From Cognatishimia coralii (lineage in GTDB: Bacteria; Pseudomonadota; Alphaproteobacteria; Rhodobacterales; Rhodobacteraceae): a DNA stretch of 64,000 bases. The translations under genes and the position numbers were made by a program. The notes below the pieces were generated by a model. The model saw only the letters and a program-made list of their open reading frames with translations. It was not told the origin of the DNA and did not search any database. Positions 1-8,694 of the stretch are shown here, one piece after another. The stretch spans positions 17,861-81,860 of the forward strand of contig NZ_JBBGAZ010000013.1 in the NCBI RefSeq assembly GCF_037478305.1. Reading direction: 5' to 3'. Position 1 is the first letter of the stretch. Each line of letters opens with the position of its first letter.

Positions 1-280
1 CCCTGTCATCGACGTAAGCGACCAGATTGGCCTGGATGATGGCGTCGCTTTCATCGAGGGTGAGGGCGGCGACCTGCGAGACGCGGTCCATCTCGCCGGT
101 TTCCTTGTCGACCACCACGACGAAGGTCTCGACCGACTTCAGCGGGAAGAGGGAGACCGCTCCCAGAAATCCTGCCAGCCCGACGATCACGCCTGCTGCA
201 GCGATGAAATACGCAAACCGTTCTCGTCGTCGTGGTCCAAAGATGAAATCCGCCTCGAAGGCGTCGCGTGCTTTGCTCAT
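1..280 (-). CDS. virB8: VirB8, inner-membrane T4SS subunit (N-terminal part)
   Basis: The first 93 residues of a bitopic protein run off the left edge of the window. They show a short charged cytoplasmic tail (MSKARDAFEADF, then an Arg-rich stretch), one membrane segment at about residues 22-44, and the start of the periplasmic domain (SVETFVVVVDKETGEMDRV). This is the VirB8 layout, in which the periplasmic NTF2-like domain nucleates assembly of the secretion channel. The start codon lies only 3 bp downstream of the virB6 stop, so it is the next gene of the same operon. The C-terminal domain is outside the window, so completeness cannot be judged. Confidence 0.85.
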   Translation of the reverse strand, partial: MSKARDAFEADFIFGPRRRERFAYFIAAAGVIVGLAGFLGAVSLFPLKSVETFVVVVDKETGEMDRVSQVAALTLDESDAIIQANLVAYVDDR

Positions 281-283
281 GGA

Positions 284-1309
284 TCAGGTGGCCTCGTTGG
301 AATTGCGGAAAGACTTGGCGCGCGCCAGCATCGAACCGGGGGTTTGCCGGATGACCTGGCCGGTTTTGACGAGGCCGTCGCTGGTAGCGTGGCGCAACTC
401 ATGGGGCGTTTTACCCGTGGCCATGCGGGCGGCCCCACCGGTTCCATATTCACCAGCGTTCACGACGCCTTGCCGTGCCAGACCGGTAAGGCCGATGGCA
501 TTCGAGGCGATGCCGACCACACCGGTCAGGTTTGAGGCGATGTAGGGCACCGAGGCCATAATGCCCGCGCTCAGAATCAGGATGACGAGGAAGGGCAGGA
601 TCAGGCTGATCGTGGCGACATTGTCAGGGTCGGCAGAAGAGGCCCCGATGCTTTCGGCAATCGCGACGATGATCCCAGCCGCGCCCGCCGCCGCCACGGG
701 CATGAGCGCGTAACCGATGGTGGCGCGGGACCAGGCTTCGAAAAGTGACTGGGTGGGTTTAAACAGAGACGCCAGGATCATGAACGGCGCGATGACGATC
801 ATCAGCGTGAAGACGATCTTGGCGAAGGCAATGATCCCGGCGGTGACGGCGGCGAAGATGGCAGAAAGCACGAAGAAGATTGCGCCAAGCACTGCACCGA
901 AGACCCAGCCCGCATTGTCTCCGATCGCGTCGCCATAGGCGGTGATGCGGTTCACCATGGAATCGAGGCTTTCGTAAACACCCGCCTCGTCACCGGAGGC
1001 CGTGAGCGACAGAATGCGCGCGCCAATTGCGTCCGGTACATCGGTGACGATGCCATAGATGACGGAAAAATTGTCCCAACTCTGGGCGAACATCCCGACC
1101 AGGGCCAGTTTGATGCCGAAGGCGAAAGCGCTTCCGAATGTCATCGGTCGAAGTTGCATGACCACATTGATGCCGAGCAGGATCAGTAGCACACCGGATC
1201 CCACGGATATCACATCACCAACTTGACCCGCAGCTTGGATAAACCCTGCTTCGGCGACGGTATCGATGGCAGTGTCGACCTCACCCAATATGTCGCGAAT
1301 GATTCCCAT
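284..1309 (-). CDS. virB6: VirB6/TrbL polytopic membrane protein of the T4SS
   Basis: This 341-residue protein is predicted to form part of the inner-membrane channel of the type IV secretion system. Hydrophobic segments lie near residues 30-55, 60-80, 135-165, 165-190, 205-230 and 240-265, with a polar, Gly/Arg-rich C-terminal tail, as is usual for the VirB6/TrbL family. The start codon overlaps the stop of the upstream exported protein (TAATG), indicating translational coupling. Its position between VirB5 and VirB8 is the usual one. Confidence 0.85.
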   Translation of the reverse strand: MGIIRDILGEVDTAIDTVAEAGFIQAAGQVGDVISVGSGVLLILLGINVVMQLRPMTFGSAFAFGIKLALVGMFAQSWDNFSVIYGIVTDVPDAIGARILSLTASGDEAGVYESLDSMVNRITAYGDAIGDNAGWVFGAVLGAIFFVLSAIFAAVTAGIIAFAKIVFTLMIVIAPFMILASLFKPTQSLFEAWSRATIGYALMPVAAAGAAGIIVAIAESIGASSADPDNVATISLILPFLVILILSAGIMASVPYIASNLTGVVGIASNAIGLTGLARQGVVNAGEYGTGGAARMATGKTPHELRHATSDGLVKTGQVIRQTPGSMLARAKSFRNSNEAT

Positions 1310-1731
1310 TACTCGGTGCAGGCCTCTTTCAGCGTGGTTTCAGCTGCATCGGCTTGCCTGCGGAGCGCGATGACATCGAAAGGGAGTTTCGGGTTGTCAG
1401 ACGTTTGAAACCGGTCGATCGCGAGAACCGCATCTTCCCAATCAACCAAGTCAAATTGGCAGCCACAGAATTGCGCCTTAATTGCGTGTTCGACGGCGAT
1501 GATCCGCAAGATCTCCCGGTACCCGTTCCGGATATAGGCGAAGGAATGCAGGTCGCGGGGCAGGCGTGGCGCGTCACACGCCTGAGCTGACTCTTGGGGC
1601 TGTGCCATGGAATCAAACCCATCTGAGGTTTGCGCGGCGAGAGGCGTCGTGAAGGCCAAAAGGCATCCAATGGCGGCTGCCGCGCTTAGACTGATGTGGA
1701 CGTTCCACCCGCTAACGGCGCACCGTTTCAT
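1309..1731 (-). CDS. Small exported protein inside the virB operon, function unknown
   Basis: The product has 140 residues, with a signal-peptide-like N-terminus (hydrophobic stretch about residues 12-33 ending in PLAAQ) and a mature part with several cysteines (ACDAP, QFCGCQF, EACTE). I do not recognise a family. It overlaps virB5 upstream by 4 bp and virB6 downstream by 1 bp, so it is translated as part of the secretion operon. It could be a periplasmic accessory protein in the place where other systems have the entry-exclusion lipoprotein Eex, but there is no clear lipobox to support that. Confidence 0.7.
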   Translation of the reverse strand: MKRCAVSGWNVHISLSAAAAIGCLLAFTTPLAAQTSDGFDSMAQPQESAQACDAPRLPRDLHSFAYIRNGYREILRIIAVEHAIKAQFCGCQFDLVDWEDAVLAIDRFQTSDNPKLPFDVIALRRQADAAETTLKEACTE

Positions 1732-2507
1732 TCGGGGACCTCCATGGAGCGGAATTTGCGCTCGGCGGCGAGGGTGGCGGCATCAACAACGCCGAGCTGG
1801 CCCGCGCTCACGCCCTGTGCCGCTTCCAGACGCCATATCTGGGTCATGATGATCCCGAGCTCCGCCGTGACACGGGTGTTGAGATCAACGGCGGCCCGAA
1901 GCCCGTCCTGATCGTCAATGAGACCGACCATGGTTTCGATACGTTCCAGGCTGGCGCCGGCTTCTTCATGGCTTTCCTGGGCGGCAACCGACAGCATGGC
2001 GCTGGCCCCAGCGGATGTGGCGAGGCGCGTGTCTGCGGGCTCGGATGATGATGACAGGGTGGCGAGGCTTTCCGACGTCAGGCCTGAGCCGCGCAGAACC
2101 GATTCAACCTGTCCTGAGAGATCGGCACCATCGACAAAGCCGGACAGGAAATCGCCTTCCGCCAGCGATTGCAGCGTGGTCAAGGGGGCGACAAGCTTGC
2201 CCTTGAGGCGCTCGAATTCCTCGATGGTGGCAAACAGTTCTCCGACTCCGGAGCCCTCGATCAGAGATCGGAGCTGGGCCTCGAGATTCAGAAGCTGGGA
2301 GAGTTGGGTTTCCAGCTCCTGGCGCATGGTGGCGAGTTGTTCGAGCTGGACATTCAGGTCCTCGGCCATGTGTTCGATCTGCAGGACCAGTTGGCGAAGC
2401 TGCTGGCCGTCGAAGGTCGGCACGCCTTGGGCGAGGGCCGGGATGACGAAAGCAGGGGATGTGGAGAGCGCAACCGCTGCGCTCGCACCAAGTAGAAAGC
2501 GTTTCAT
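1728..2507 (-). CDS. virB5: VirB5-family T4SS pilus-tip protein
   Basis: This 259-residue exported protein has a cleavable signal (ending PALAQ at about residue 27) and a long helical coiled-coil body (residues 35-90, rich in Gln/Glu/Leu), as in VirB5, a minor T-pilus component. Its C-terminus (LNTRVTAELG, later ERKFRSMEVPE) closely resembles the C-terminus of the upstream gene product, so the two probably share ancestry. The start overlaps the previous stop (ATGA). Confidence 0.75.
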   Translation of the reverse strand: MKRFLLGASAAVALSTSPAFVIPALAQGVPTFDGQQLRQLVLQIEHMAEDLNVQLEQLATMRQELETQLSQLLNLEAQLRSLIEGSGVGELFATIEEFERLKGKLVAPLTTLQSLAEGDFLSGFVDGADLSGQVESVLRGSGLTSESLATLSSSSEPADTRLATSAGASAMLSVAAQESHEEAGASLERIETMVGLIDDQDGLRAAVDLNTRVTAELGIIMTQIWRLEAAQGVSAGQLGVVDAATLAAERKFRSMEVPE

Positions 2508-3610
2508 TCAGATACCTCCATGGCCATGAATTTGCGCTCCTCCAACCGGTCCACCATCAGATGCTGGGCATGCGCTGCCTCGCGGGTCTGGTTCGCGGCC
2601 ATCAGGCGCGTCCGGAGTGAGAGGATGCGGGCGATCTCCGCCCGCGCGTAGGTGTTGAGTTCCATCGCCGCTTTGACGTTGGGCTGCGCATCGATCTGGC
2701 GAATGATGGCAGCGAGGCGGTTGACGACCTGTTCGGTCGTCGCGTGCGCATCTGCCGCGTAGTAAAGGCTCGCATCCGAGATGTTGGAATACTCGGCCAG
2801 CGCCATGTCGGCCGGCGTGAGGGTGCCAAGCGCGTCGGTCCCACCAATCACGGCAAGGTACTCATTGTAGAATTTCGAGATGTTGCGGACGTAGCCCTGG
2901 GTTTCCTTGAAGGGTGGCACGCCACCATATTCGATGACGCGTCCCGGGCCAGCATTGTAGGCGGCCAACGCATTCGGAATTGTGCCAAAGCGGTTGAGCT
3001 GGGTTGTGATATAGCGCGCACCACCGCGCAGATTGTCCATGACGTCATAGCGATCGACGCCCATATCGGCGGCGGTGCCGGGCATGAGCTGGGTAAGCCC
3101 ATAGGCGCCGACCGGGCTTTCGGCGGCCACACTGAACCGACTCTCCTGCTTGATCAGTGCCTGGAAAAGGCAGCGCCATTGGGTGGGTGACAGCCCCGCC
3201 CGGGCCACACCCGGCGCGCTGGCGAATTCACCTGCGACGCGCACGATCATCATCTCGATCGTCTCACGCCCCTCTCCGAAAAGGCGGGCGTCCATCGGGT
3301 GATTGCTGAACGCAGGATAGATGCTTGAGGCCGGAAAGCTGCCGCCGGTTTCAAGACTGGCCACATCAAACCCGGAACCCGTCATGGTGGCTGTCATCTC
3401 TTCAAGCAAGCGCAACTGCTCGGCCTGAACCTCGGCCAGTTGGTCCTGGGTGGATGCCGTTTCGCGTTGGATCGACATGTCCTCGCCAAGACTGCCCAGG
3501 ATCGTCACAAGTCGGCCAATCCCGGAATTGTCTTGGGTCGGAACGCCCTGTGCGAAACCAATCGAGGGAGTGCAGCTCAGTCCCACGCATATGAGGAGTG
3601 CGCGATGCAT
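2504..3610 (-). CDS. VirB5-like protein with internal lytic transglycosylase (SLT) domain
   Basis: The product has 368 residues with a signal peptide ending at IGFAQ (about residue 20). The mature N-terminus (AQGVPT) and short coiled coil match the neighbouring VirB5. The middle, about residues 140-260, is a goose-type/SLT lytic transglycosylase domain with the catalytic Glu in IKQESRF, the motif GAYGLTQLMPGTA and AYNAGPGRV. The C-terminus (MELNTYARAEI, then ERKFMAMEVSE) again aligns with VirB5. It is therefore a hybrid expected to cut peptidoglycan locally while docking with the secretion machine. It is distinct from the second transglycosylase, virB1, at the head of the operon. Confidence 0.8.
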   Translation of the reverse strand: MHRALLICVGLSCTPSIGFAQGVPTQDNSGIGRLVTILGSLGEDMSIQRETASTQDQLAEVQAEQLRLLEEMTATMTGSGFDVASLETGGSFPASSIYPAFSNHPMDARLFGEGRETIEMMIVRVAGEFASAPGVARAGLSPTQWRCLFQALIKQESRFSVAAESPVGAYGLTQLMPGTAADMGVDRYDVMDNLRGGARYITTQLNRFGTIPNALAAYNAGPGRVIEYGGVPPFKETQGYVRNISKFYNEYLAVIGGTDALGTLTPADMALAEYSNISDASLYYAADAHATTEQVVNRLAAIIRQIDAQPNVKAAMELNTYARAEIARILSLRTRLMAANQTREAAHAQHLMVDRLEERKFMAMEVSE

Positions 3611-3810
3611 CAGATGCCGTTCACCGGCTCAAATATACAGTCCTTGGGTTGGTCCGGTGACGTCGTCGAAAGGGAAAGTGCGAGCGGCGGCGTCGCATTG
3701 CGGGAAACAACCGGCTCGCCAGTCTTCCCGAAACACGGTGAGGTTTTCTCGGTGTAGCGCTCGCAAGCTGCCACGCTGAGAAGGCCCATCATTAACAAAG
3801 TTACTCGCAT
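3610..3810 (-). CDS. VirB7-like small lipoprotein
   Basis: This 66-residue protein has a lipoprotein signal (MRVTLLMMGLLSVAAC, lipobox VAAC with Cys16) and a short mature part with two more cysteines. Small lipoproteins of this size in virB operons are usually VirB7, which stabilises the outer-membrane subunit VirB9. Its placement between virB4 and virB5 is not the classical Agrobacterium order, so an entry-exclusion lipoprotein is an alternative. It overlaps virB4 by 10 bp and the next gene by 1 bp. Confidence 0.6.
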   Translation of the reverse strand: MRVTLLMMGLLSVAACERYTEKTSPCFGKTGEPVVSRNATPPLALSLSTTSPDQPKDCIFEPVNGI

Positions 3811-6239
3811 TTTGATCTCCAGAAATCAGAGGTATTGCGCCAATCGGACCCGACATGTGCCTCACCGGTGCGCCCGCCGCCGAGGATTGGGAGCAGATCC
3901 CCAAGAGCCGACAGATCGGTATCGACAAAGAGGCTGTCGCCCGCCGATCTGACCAGCGCGATCCGTTGGCCAGCGGTCGGTTGAGTGAGCAGGGCGGCCT
4001 CCTTTTCCGAGACACGCAGGAAGTCGTAATCGGCCGGTGTGGCGCGATCGTTGGGGAAGAGGATCTGGGTCGGGACGGTTTCGACAATGGTTTTTCCGAC
4101 CCGGGCGTCACGCAGTTGGCTGGGGTATTGCGTCATCATGATCACAACGCAGTTCATCTTCCTGAGCGTCACCAGCCAATTTTCCAGCCGTGCCCCGAAA
4201 TAGGCGTCATCCAGCAGCTTCCATGCTTCATCGAGGACAATGATGGTGGGGCGGCGGTCTTCGACGACCCGTTCGATCTGGCGGAAGATATATGAGAGCA
4301 CCGCCATGCGTTCGGTGGCCATGTCGAGAATCTCGGTCATGTCGAACCCGACAATGTCACCATCCAGCGCCAGAGCGGGTTCATCCTCGTTTCCAGTATT
4401 ACCGTCGGCAAAGACCCAGCCATAACGCCCACCCGGACCCCATTCACCCACGCGGGATTGCAACTCGCCACCATCGTCGAGGGACCGAAAGAGCGTCTCG
4501 AAGCTCACGAAAGATTGCAGAGAAGCCCCGGCCTCCGCGTTCTGGCGCACCGCGCTCTGGATGTGGCGGGATTGTTCCCCCGAAAGGGGGCCGTGCGCGG
4601 AAAGAAGCGTGCCGAGCCAGTCAGAGAGCCAGGCCTGTCCACGTTCGTCGGTCTCGGTTTTTAAGGGATTCAAGCCCGTCGGCACGCCAGCCCGGACCTC
4701 GTGGTATTTTCCACCAAGAGCTCGCACCGCCATTTCCAGCCCATGATCCTTGTCAAAGAAGAAGAGCCGGGTGCCGAGGCGTTGAGATTGTGCTGCCAGA
4801 AAAGCGGTGGTCAGGGTTTTACCGGAGCCAGTGCGGCCCAGAACCAGCGTATGGCCGACTGTCGGTTCTTTCGTGATTTTACCTGCCTCGTGGAAATTGA
4901 ACCTGTAGCCAGAGATGCCAACGCTGGGCAGCACGGTAACGGGCTCGCCCCAGGGGCTGTCTTTGCCATCACGTCCTTCAACCGAGCCATGCAGGGCGGC
5001 AAAATCCGCGAAGTTGACCGAAGAGATCGGTGTGCGCCGTGCCCGGTAGCCGAAGTTGCCCGGGTGCTGTGCAAAATAGGTGGCTTTGAGCGCCATGTTC
5101 TCGCGCACGATCACGGCCATGATCTCCTGGCCTGCGCGTTTGATCTGGGCGGCTGCGCGCTCGAGCATGTCGCGGCTCTCAGCATAGACCGCGACCGACA
5201 GGTGATGATTGCCGAACGCTATGCGCCCGGCTTCCTGGTCATCGGCGGCGATGGCGAGCTGTTCCCGTAATGAGACGGCGGCGTCGTCGGAGGCATGCAT
5301 CTGGCGGATGATCCGCTGGATGCGTTCGGCCATGATATTGGTCGGGATCGGCGTAAAAGAATTCGTCAGCACGATGTCGAGTGGAAGGTCCAGACCGTCG
5401 AGCAGGGTGACATCGGTGAGCGCCGGATAAGACTTGATGCTAAACAACGCGCCATAGCGGGTCTCGCCCGTAACGCCATCGGTTACCTGAACTGTATCGC
5501 CCTGAAACGTTGTGCGGACATTCGAAAGGGAATGCGAAAGGGGCAAGGCGGCTTGCCCGAAGGCGATGGGGGCAAAGCTGCCGGAGTTGAGCGTGTTCAG
5601 AAATCCGAGCCATTCTCCGCCCTGCGACGTCATACGCACCGGTTTTGCCGCCGAGAGCGCGACCTCGAAAAACCCGACAACCTCGTTGAGCTCCTGCTTC
5701 CGCGCCGCGCGATCCTTGATCCAACCATTGCGGGCGAGGCCACGCAGGAGGGGCAGGCGCGAGGTCAGCTCGGGGCGGCGCAGGATGGTGAGGTAGAGTT
5801 GTTTCTTCTTGGGTTGAAGACCTGTGACATGGTGTTGCCAGCGCCGATCGATCTCGGCCGCAAAGCTGTCGCCGTCTATGGGTTGCAATGCCAGATCCTG
5901 CGGAACGGAAATCCGGTGCACGTAGAAGCCGAAGAGATCGCCGGTTTGGGCGACTATAGCGGCAACGGCCCGGCGCAAGGCATCGAGTTCCGCATCGGGT
6001 GTGGTCATGGGATTGAGACCATCGAGGCGCAGGGTCGCCATCAGATCACCGTCGCGTGTGATCAGCACGTCATCTGCAACGCGCGAGAAACACGGCAAGT
6101 GTTCCGCCAGGAAGCTCTCCCGCGAAAAACTCTCGCCGTCAGCCGCCTGCAGGGCAGGGGAGACAGAGGTCGATCCATCAGGCGCCAAAGCTGTCACCCC
6201 CATGCAATGCGCGGTTTTTCGTCGAGCGCACCGTTCCAT
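3801..6239 (-). CDS. virB4: VirB4 T4SS ATPase
   Basis: The product has 812 residues, the usual size for VirB4/TraE ATPases that energise pilus assembly and substrate transfer at the inner membrane. Walker A GRTGSGKT lies at about residue 470 and Walker B IIVLDEAW at about 670; the N-terminal CagE/TrbE-type region precedes them. The reading frame overlaps virB3, so the exact start is unclear. An internal Met at residue 13 (position 6203) would shorten the overlap, and neither start has a strong ribosome site. No frameshift is visible. Confidence 0.92.
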   Translation of the reverse strand: MERCARRKTAHCMGVTALAPDGSTSVSPALQAADGESFSRESFLAEHLPCFSRVADDVLITRDGDLMATLRLDGLNPMTTPDAELDALRRAVAAIVAQTGDLFGFYVHRISVPQDLALQPIDGDSFAAEIDRRWQHHVTGLQPKKKQLYLTILRRPELTSRLPLLRGLARNGWIKDRAARKQELNEVVGFFEVALSAAKPVRMTSQGGEWLGFLNTLNSGSFAPIAFGQAALPLSHSLSNVRTTFQGDTVQVTDGVTGETRYGALFSIKSYPALTDVTLLDGLDLPLDIVLTNSFTPIPTNIMAERIQRIIRQMHASDDAAVSLREQLAIAADDQEAGRIAFGNHHLSVAVYAESRDMLERAAAQIKRAGQEIMAVIVRENMALKATYFAQHPGNFGYRARRTPISSVNFADFAALHGSVEGRDGKDSPWGEPVTVLPSVGISGYRFNFHEAGKITKEPTVGHTLVLGRTGSGKTLTTAFLAAQSQRLGTRLFFFDKDHGLEMAVRALGGKYHEVRAGVPTGLNPLKTETDERGQAWLSDWLGTLLSAHGPLSGEQSRHIQSAVRQNAEAGASLQSFVSFETLFRSLDDGGELQSRVGEWGPGGRYGWVFADGNTGNEDEPALALDGDIVGFDMTEILDMATERMAVLSYIFRQIERVVEDRRPTIIVLDEAWKLLDDAYFGARLENWLVTLRKMNCVVIMMTQYPSQLRDARVGKTIVETVPTQILFPNDRATPADYDFLRVSEKEAALLTQPTAGQRIALVRSAGDSLFVDTDLSALGDLLPILGGGRTGEAHVGSDWRNTSDFWRSKCE

Positions 6240-6456
6240 AGGAAACCCGCAGAACCTCGAAGAAATGGGGCTCCTTATCGGCCACGAACCAGAGGACTGG
6301 GTAGCCGATGATCCCGATCAGGAAGAACACCAGCGACTTGGTCCAGATGAAGGGCAGAACGACCCCCATGGCCAGCACCATGAGGTAGCCGACGGGGAGG
6401 CCGAGATATTTCGGCGGGCGTGCGAGGCCTAGGAAAAGGGGGGATCGTTCTACCAC
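6178..6456 (-). CDS. virB3: VirB3 inner-membrane T4SS protein
   Basis: This 92-residue protein has two closely spaced hydrophobic segments (about residues 20-38 and 43-60) after a short N-terminus containing LFLGLARPPKYLGLP. That is the VirB3/TrbD pattern. It lies directly upstream of and overlaps virB4, with which VirB3 functions and is sometimes fused. It is 15 bp downstream of virB2. Confidence 0.85.
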   Translation of the reverse strand: MVERSPLFLGLARPPKYLGLPVGYLMVLAMGVVLPFIWTKSLVFFLIGIIGYPVLWFVADKEPHFFEVLRVSYGTVRSTKNRALHGGDSFGA

Positions 6457-6471
6457 TGCTCTATCCGCGCC

Positions 6472-6753
6472 TTAGGTAAAGCCGTCGACGATGGTGCCGG
6501 CCGAGAAGATCAACACGATGCCGATGATCACCGACGCGAACCACCCCCAGTTCAGACGTCCCATCATGCACATGAAGCCAGTGCCGATGACAGCGAGCGT
6601 CGCAACAGCGATGCCGATCGGCCCTGTTAGTGCTGCCTCGACTGTTTCCAGCATGGTCTGGATTGGAGAGAGGTCTTGCGCGAAGGCAGGGTTCGACAGA
6701 AACGCCAGGGTTGTGGCGGCAGACAATAGATGTCGGAGACGAGGCTTTTTCAT
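6472..6753 (-). CDS. virB2: VirB2 major pilin
   Basis: This 93-residue prepilin has a signal peptide (MKKPRLRHLLSAATTLAFLS, cleavage after NPAFA) followed by two hydrophobic helices (about residues 46-66 and 70-90) joined by a short polar turn (MGRLNWG). This is the classic TrbC/VirB2 pilin arrangement. It sits between virB1 and virB3 in the canonical order. Confidence 0.85.
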   Translation of the reverse strand: MKKPRLRHLLSAATTLAFLSNPAFAQDLSPIQTMLETVEAALTGPIGIAVATLAVIGTGFMCMMGRLNWGWFASVIIGIVLIFSAGTIVDGFT

Positions 6754-6773
6754 TTGGAATTCCTTTAAAGAGA

Positions 6774-7439
6774 TCAGTTCAAGTCGATAACGACCGAGGT
6801 CCGCGTTTTTCCTCGAGTGGAAACGCGGATGACGGGCTGCTCTGCGGGTTGCCCGGAAAGACGTGCGCGGATGCGATGAATGCGTGCAATGTAATTCCGC
6901 GTCTCTTTGAACGGCGGGATGCCGCCATGTTCTCGGACACGGTGTGGACCGGCATTATAGGCGGCTAGCGCCAGGTCGATGTCACGGAATTCCGAAAGCT
7001 GAGCGAGCAGATAGCGGGCAGCCCCTTCGAGGTTCTGACCAGAATCACTTCTGTCGATCCCTAGGCTTCGCGCCGTCGCAGGCATCAACTGACCAAGCCC
7101 ATAGGCACCTTTTGGGCTGACGGCTGTCGGGTTGTAGGCGCTCTCAGCCTCGACAAGGGCTTGGAACAGGATATGCCATTCAGCTGGTGACAGGCCAACG
7201 GAATGCAGGCTGCGGTTTTGCGTATGCCGTTCGGAGGTCGCACGGATGGCAGTGAGGATCGAGTGGCGACCTTTAAGAACGGAGCCGTCTACACGCGCGA
7301 CAGCAGGCTCTGCGGTCTCTCGTCCGTGATAATTCCAGCCGGAAGTTCTGACGCTGCCGTCAGACCCGATCACCATCAGGTCCGCCATCGCCGTCCTCGG
7401 CGTTGCGGATATCGAGATCAATGCTGACAGGGTGGCCAT
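6774..7439 (-). CDS. virB1: VirB1-type lytic transglycosylase
   Basis: This predicted periplasmic SLT-domain enzyme opens peptidoglycan for the T4SS. Visible motifs are QALVEAESAYN (catalytic Glu), KGAYGLGQLMPAT and AAYNAGPHRV, then the family-typical PPFKETRNY near the C-terminus. I placed the start at Met 7439 because it leaves a short export signal (ISISATPRTAMA). The open frame extends upstream to 7586, where an Arg-rich stretch would give a longer signal sequence, so the start is uncertain. It overlaps the end of the preceding gene by about 80 bp. Confidence 0.8.
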   Translation of the reverse strand: MATLSALISISATPRTAMADLMVIGSDGSVRTSGWNYHGRETAEPAVARVDGSVLKGRHSILTAIRATSERHTQNRSLHSVGLSPAEWHILFQALVEAESAYNPTAVSPKGAYGLGQLMPATARSLGIDRSDSGQNLEGAARYLLAQLSEFRDIDLALAAYNAGPHRVREHGGIPPFKETRNYIARIHRIRARLSGQPAEQPVIRVSTRGKTRTSVVIDLN

Positions 7440-7692
7440 CGCCAAAATTGACGTGGTGATTGACGAGCCCCGGCCAAAGCGCGAACTCGCGCACCTTGGG
7501 CCCGTGCTTCTGCACCTTTGCCGCGACCAGGATGAGTTCCTCATCCCCGACCGTGTAGATGCAATGGTAAAGCGGCTTGCCGTCACCTGTGCCTCTCACG
7601 AGTTCGTACCGACATGTGAACTCAACGCCTCTGGCGATCAGATCCTTCACTCCATCGAGCGTGATCAGGCTTAGGTGTCTTGCTATCGGCAT
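7360..7692 (-). CDS. 110-aa conserved-looking protein at the head of the virB operon
   Basis: I do not recognise this family. The start at 7692 is chosen because a good ribosome site (AAGGGAG) precedes it. An alternative Met lies upstream at 7725. The protein is soluble, alternates beta-like and charged stretches (CRYELVRGTG, GDEELILVAAKV) and has an acidic C-terminus. It runs about 80 bp into virB1. As the first gene of the secretion operon, translated from a leader that can fold over its ribosome site, it could be regulatory. That is inference only. Confidence 0.55.
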   Translation of the reverse strand: MPIARHLSLITLDGVKDLIARGVEFTCRYELVRGTGDGKPLYHCIYTVGDEELILVAAKVQKHGPKVREFALWPGLVNHHVNFGDGHPVSIDLDIRNAEDGDGGPDGDRV

Positions 7693-7713
7693 GGTCTCTC
7701 CCTTCGAGAGACC
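7693..7713 (-). promoter_or_regulatory. Hairpin enclosing the ribosome site of the first virB-operon gene
   Basis: On the minus strand a perfect 8-bp inverted repeat (GGTCTCTC / GAGAGACC) with a 5-nt loop GAAGG ends directly against the ATG at 7692. The Shine-Dalgarno-like bases are in the loop and 3' arm, so folding would affect ribosome access. Confidence 0.5.
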
Positions 7714-7849
7714 TTCATACATCATGCAAATGACACGAAAACCGCAGATAGAGTCAATATATATAAAACGTAGAAAATAGAAAAAAGATAGATTCCCGCT
7801 GAATACCTGCTAAGTAAATGATAGATTGCACAAATTATTGGAGAACCTT

Positions 7850-8428
7850 ATGCACCGGTTACTGATGGGCTTGATCATTGTGCTTGGTTTTGGAGCGTTT
7901 GGCACAAAACCTGCGCGTGCTTACGACATGGATTGTGCAATCATGCTGTGTATGGCCGGTGGGTTTCCATCGAGCGCGGTGTGCGCCGCCGCCTATGCGG
8001 AAATGATTCGACGCATAACCCCCTGGCCGGTGAGGCCACCCTTCGGGATCTGCACCTTCGCTGCCGTGCCAGTAGAGCTTGGAGGACCGGGCGGGGAAGG
8101 GGAGTTGGACATATCCATCCCGGAATACGCATGGCTGAGAAAAACGCGGGTTCTCTGGTTTTACGGAAGGTCCTATGAGCCACGAGACGATCCTCGCCAG
8201 TGGGATTGGTATGTACGCTCCTGCGATCATGAGAACCGGAACTGTCGATATCATGTCCGCGTCTACGGATCACATTCGCCTTGGCCCGCGAACTTTGTCA
8301 GCGAAAATGGCCAGTCAATATCGTTTCCCGGCGGTGGAGGTCGCTTCAACTTCTTCCACCGAGCTGTGATGGTCGAATTCGGCGACTACGAAGGCAACAT
8401 GGATCACTCGGAGTGGTATCGATATTAG
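7850..8428 (+). CDS. Secreted Cys-rich protein, possibly TrbM-like
   Basis: The start at ATG 7850 is chosen over an upstream TTG because GGAG lies just before it and it gives a clean signal peptide (MHRLLMGLIIVLGFGAFG, cleavage after PARA). The mature 170 residues begin with a Cys-rich segment (DCAIMLCMAGGFP, later AVCAAAY and GICTF) that resembles TrbM/KikA conjugation proteins. The rest (WYVRSCDHENRNCRYHV) is unfamiliar. It is divergent from the virB operon and shares its AT-rich promoter region (7725-7850). The TrbM assignment is tentative. Confidence 0.6.
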   Translation: MHRLLMGLIIVLGFGAFGTKPARAYDMDCAIMLCMAGGFPSSAVCAAAYAEMIRRITPWPVRPPFGICTFAAVPVELGGPGGEGELDISIPEYAWLRKTRVLWFYGRSYEPRDDPRQWDWYVRSCDHENRNCRYHVRVYGSHSPWPANFVSENGQSISFPGGGGRFNFFHRAVMVEFGDYEGNMDHSEWYRY

Positions 8429-8694
8429 GTCTCTTTTGCCGGTCTTGTAGTCCTGTCAAGCTGGCGGATTTCGATTTGGTCCTCGTCCACAGCTTCGGGA
8501 TCGACAAACCACATCTTGCTTGTCTTGCCGGTATTCCACTGGAATTCGCGTCAGACCAGTTTTGACCCGGACGAAGTTTGCAAGAAGCCTTCGGCTATAG
8601 GTTGTGCAGCGAGGCGAGGAGGGGGCATTGGGGAAAACTCCCGTGAATGAATTAATGAACTATCTGAAGGTTGGATCGAACGCTATTGACAGGA

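Noticed and set aside
6178..6239. Frameshift between virB3 and virB4
   Set aside because: The overlap is explained by ordinary overlapping genes; both proteins are full length in their own frames.
5295..6311. Long plus-strand open frame opposite virB4
   Set aside because: It is antisense to a motif-complete ATPase and its translation has no recognisable features. Typical shadow frame in GC-rich DNA.
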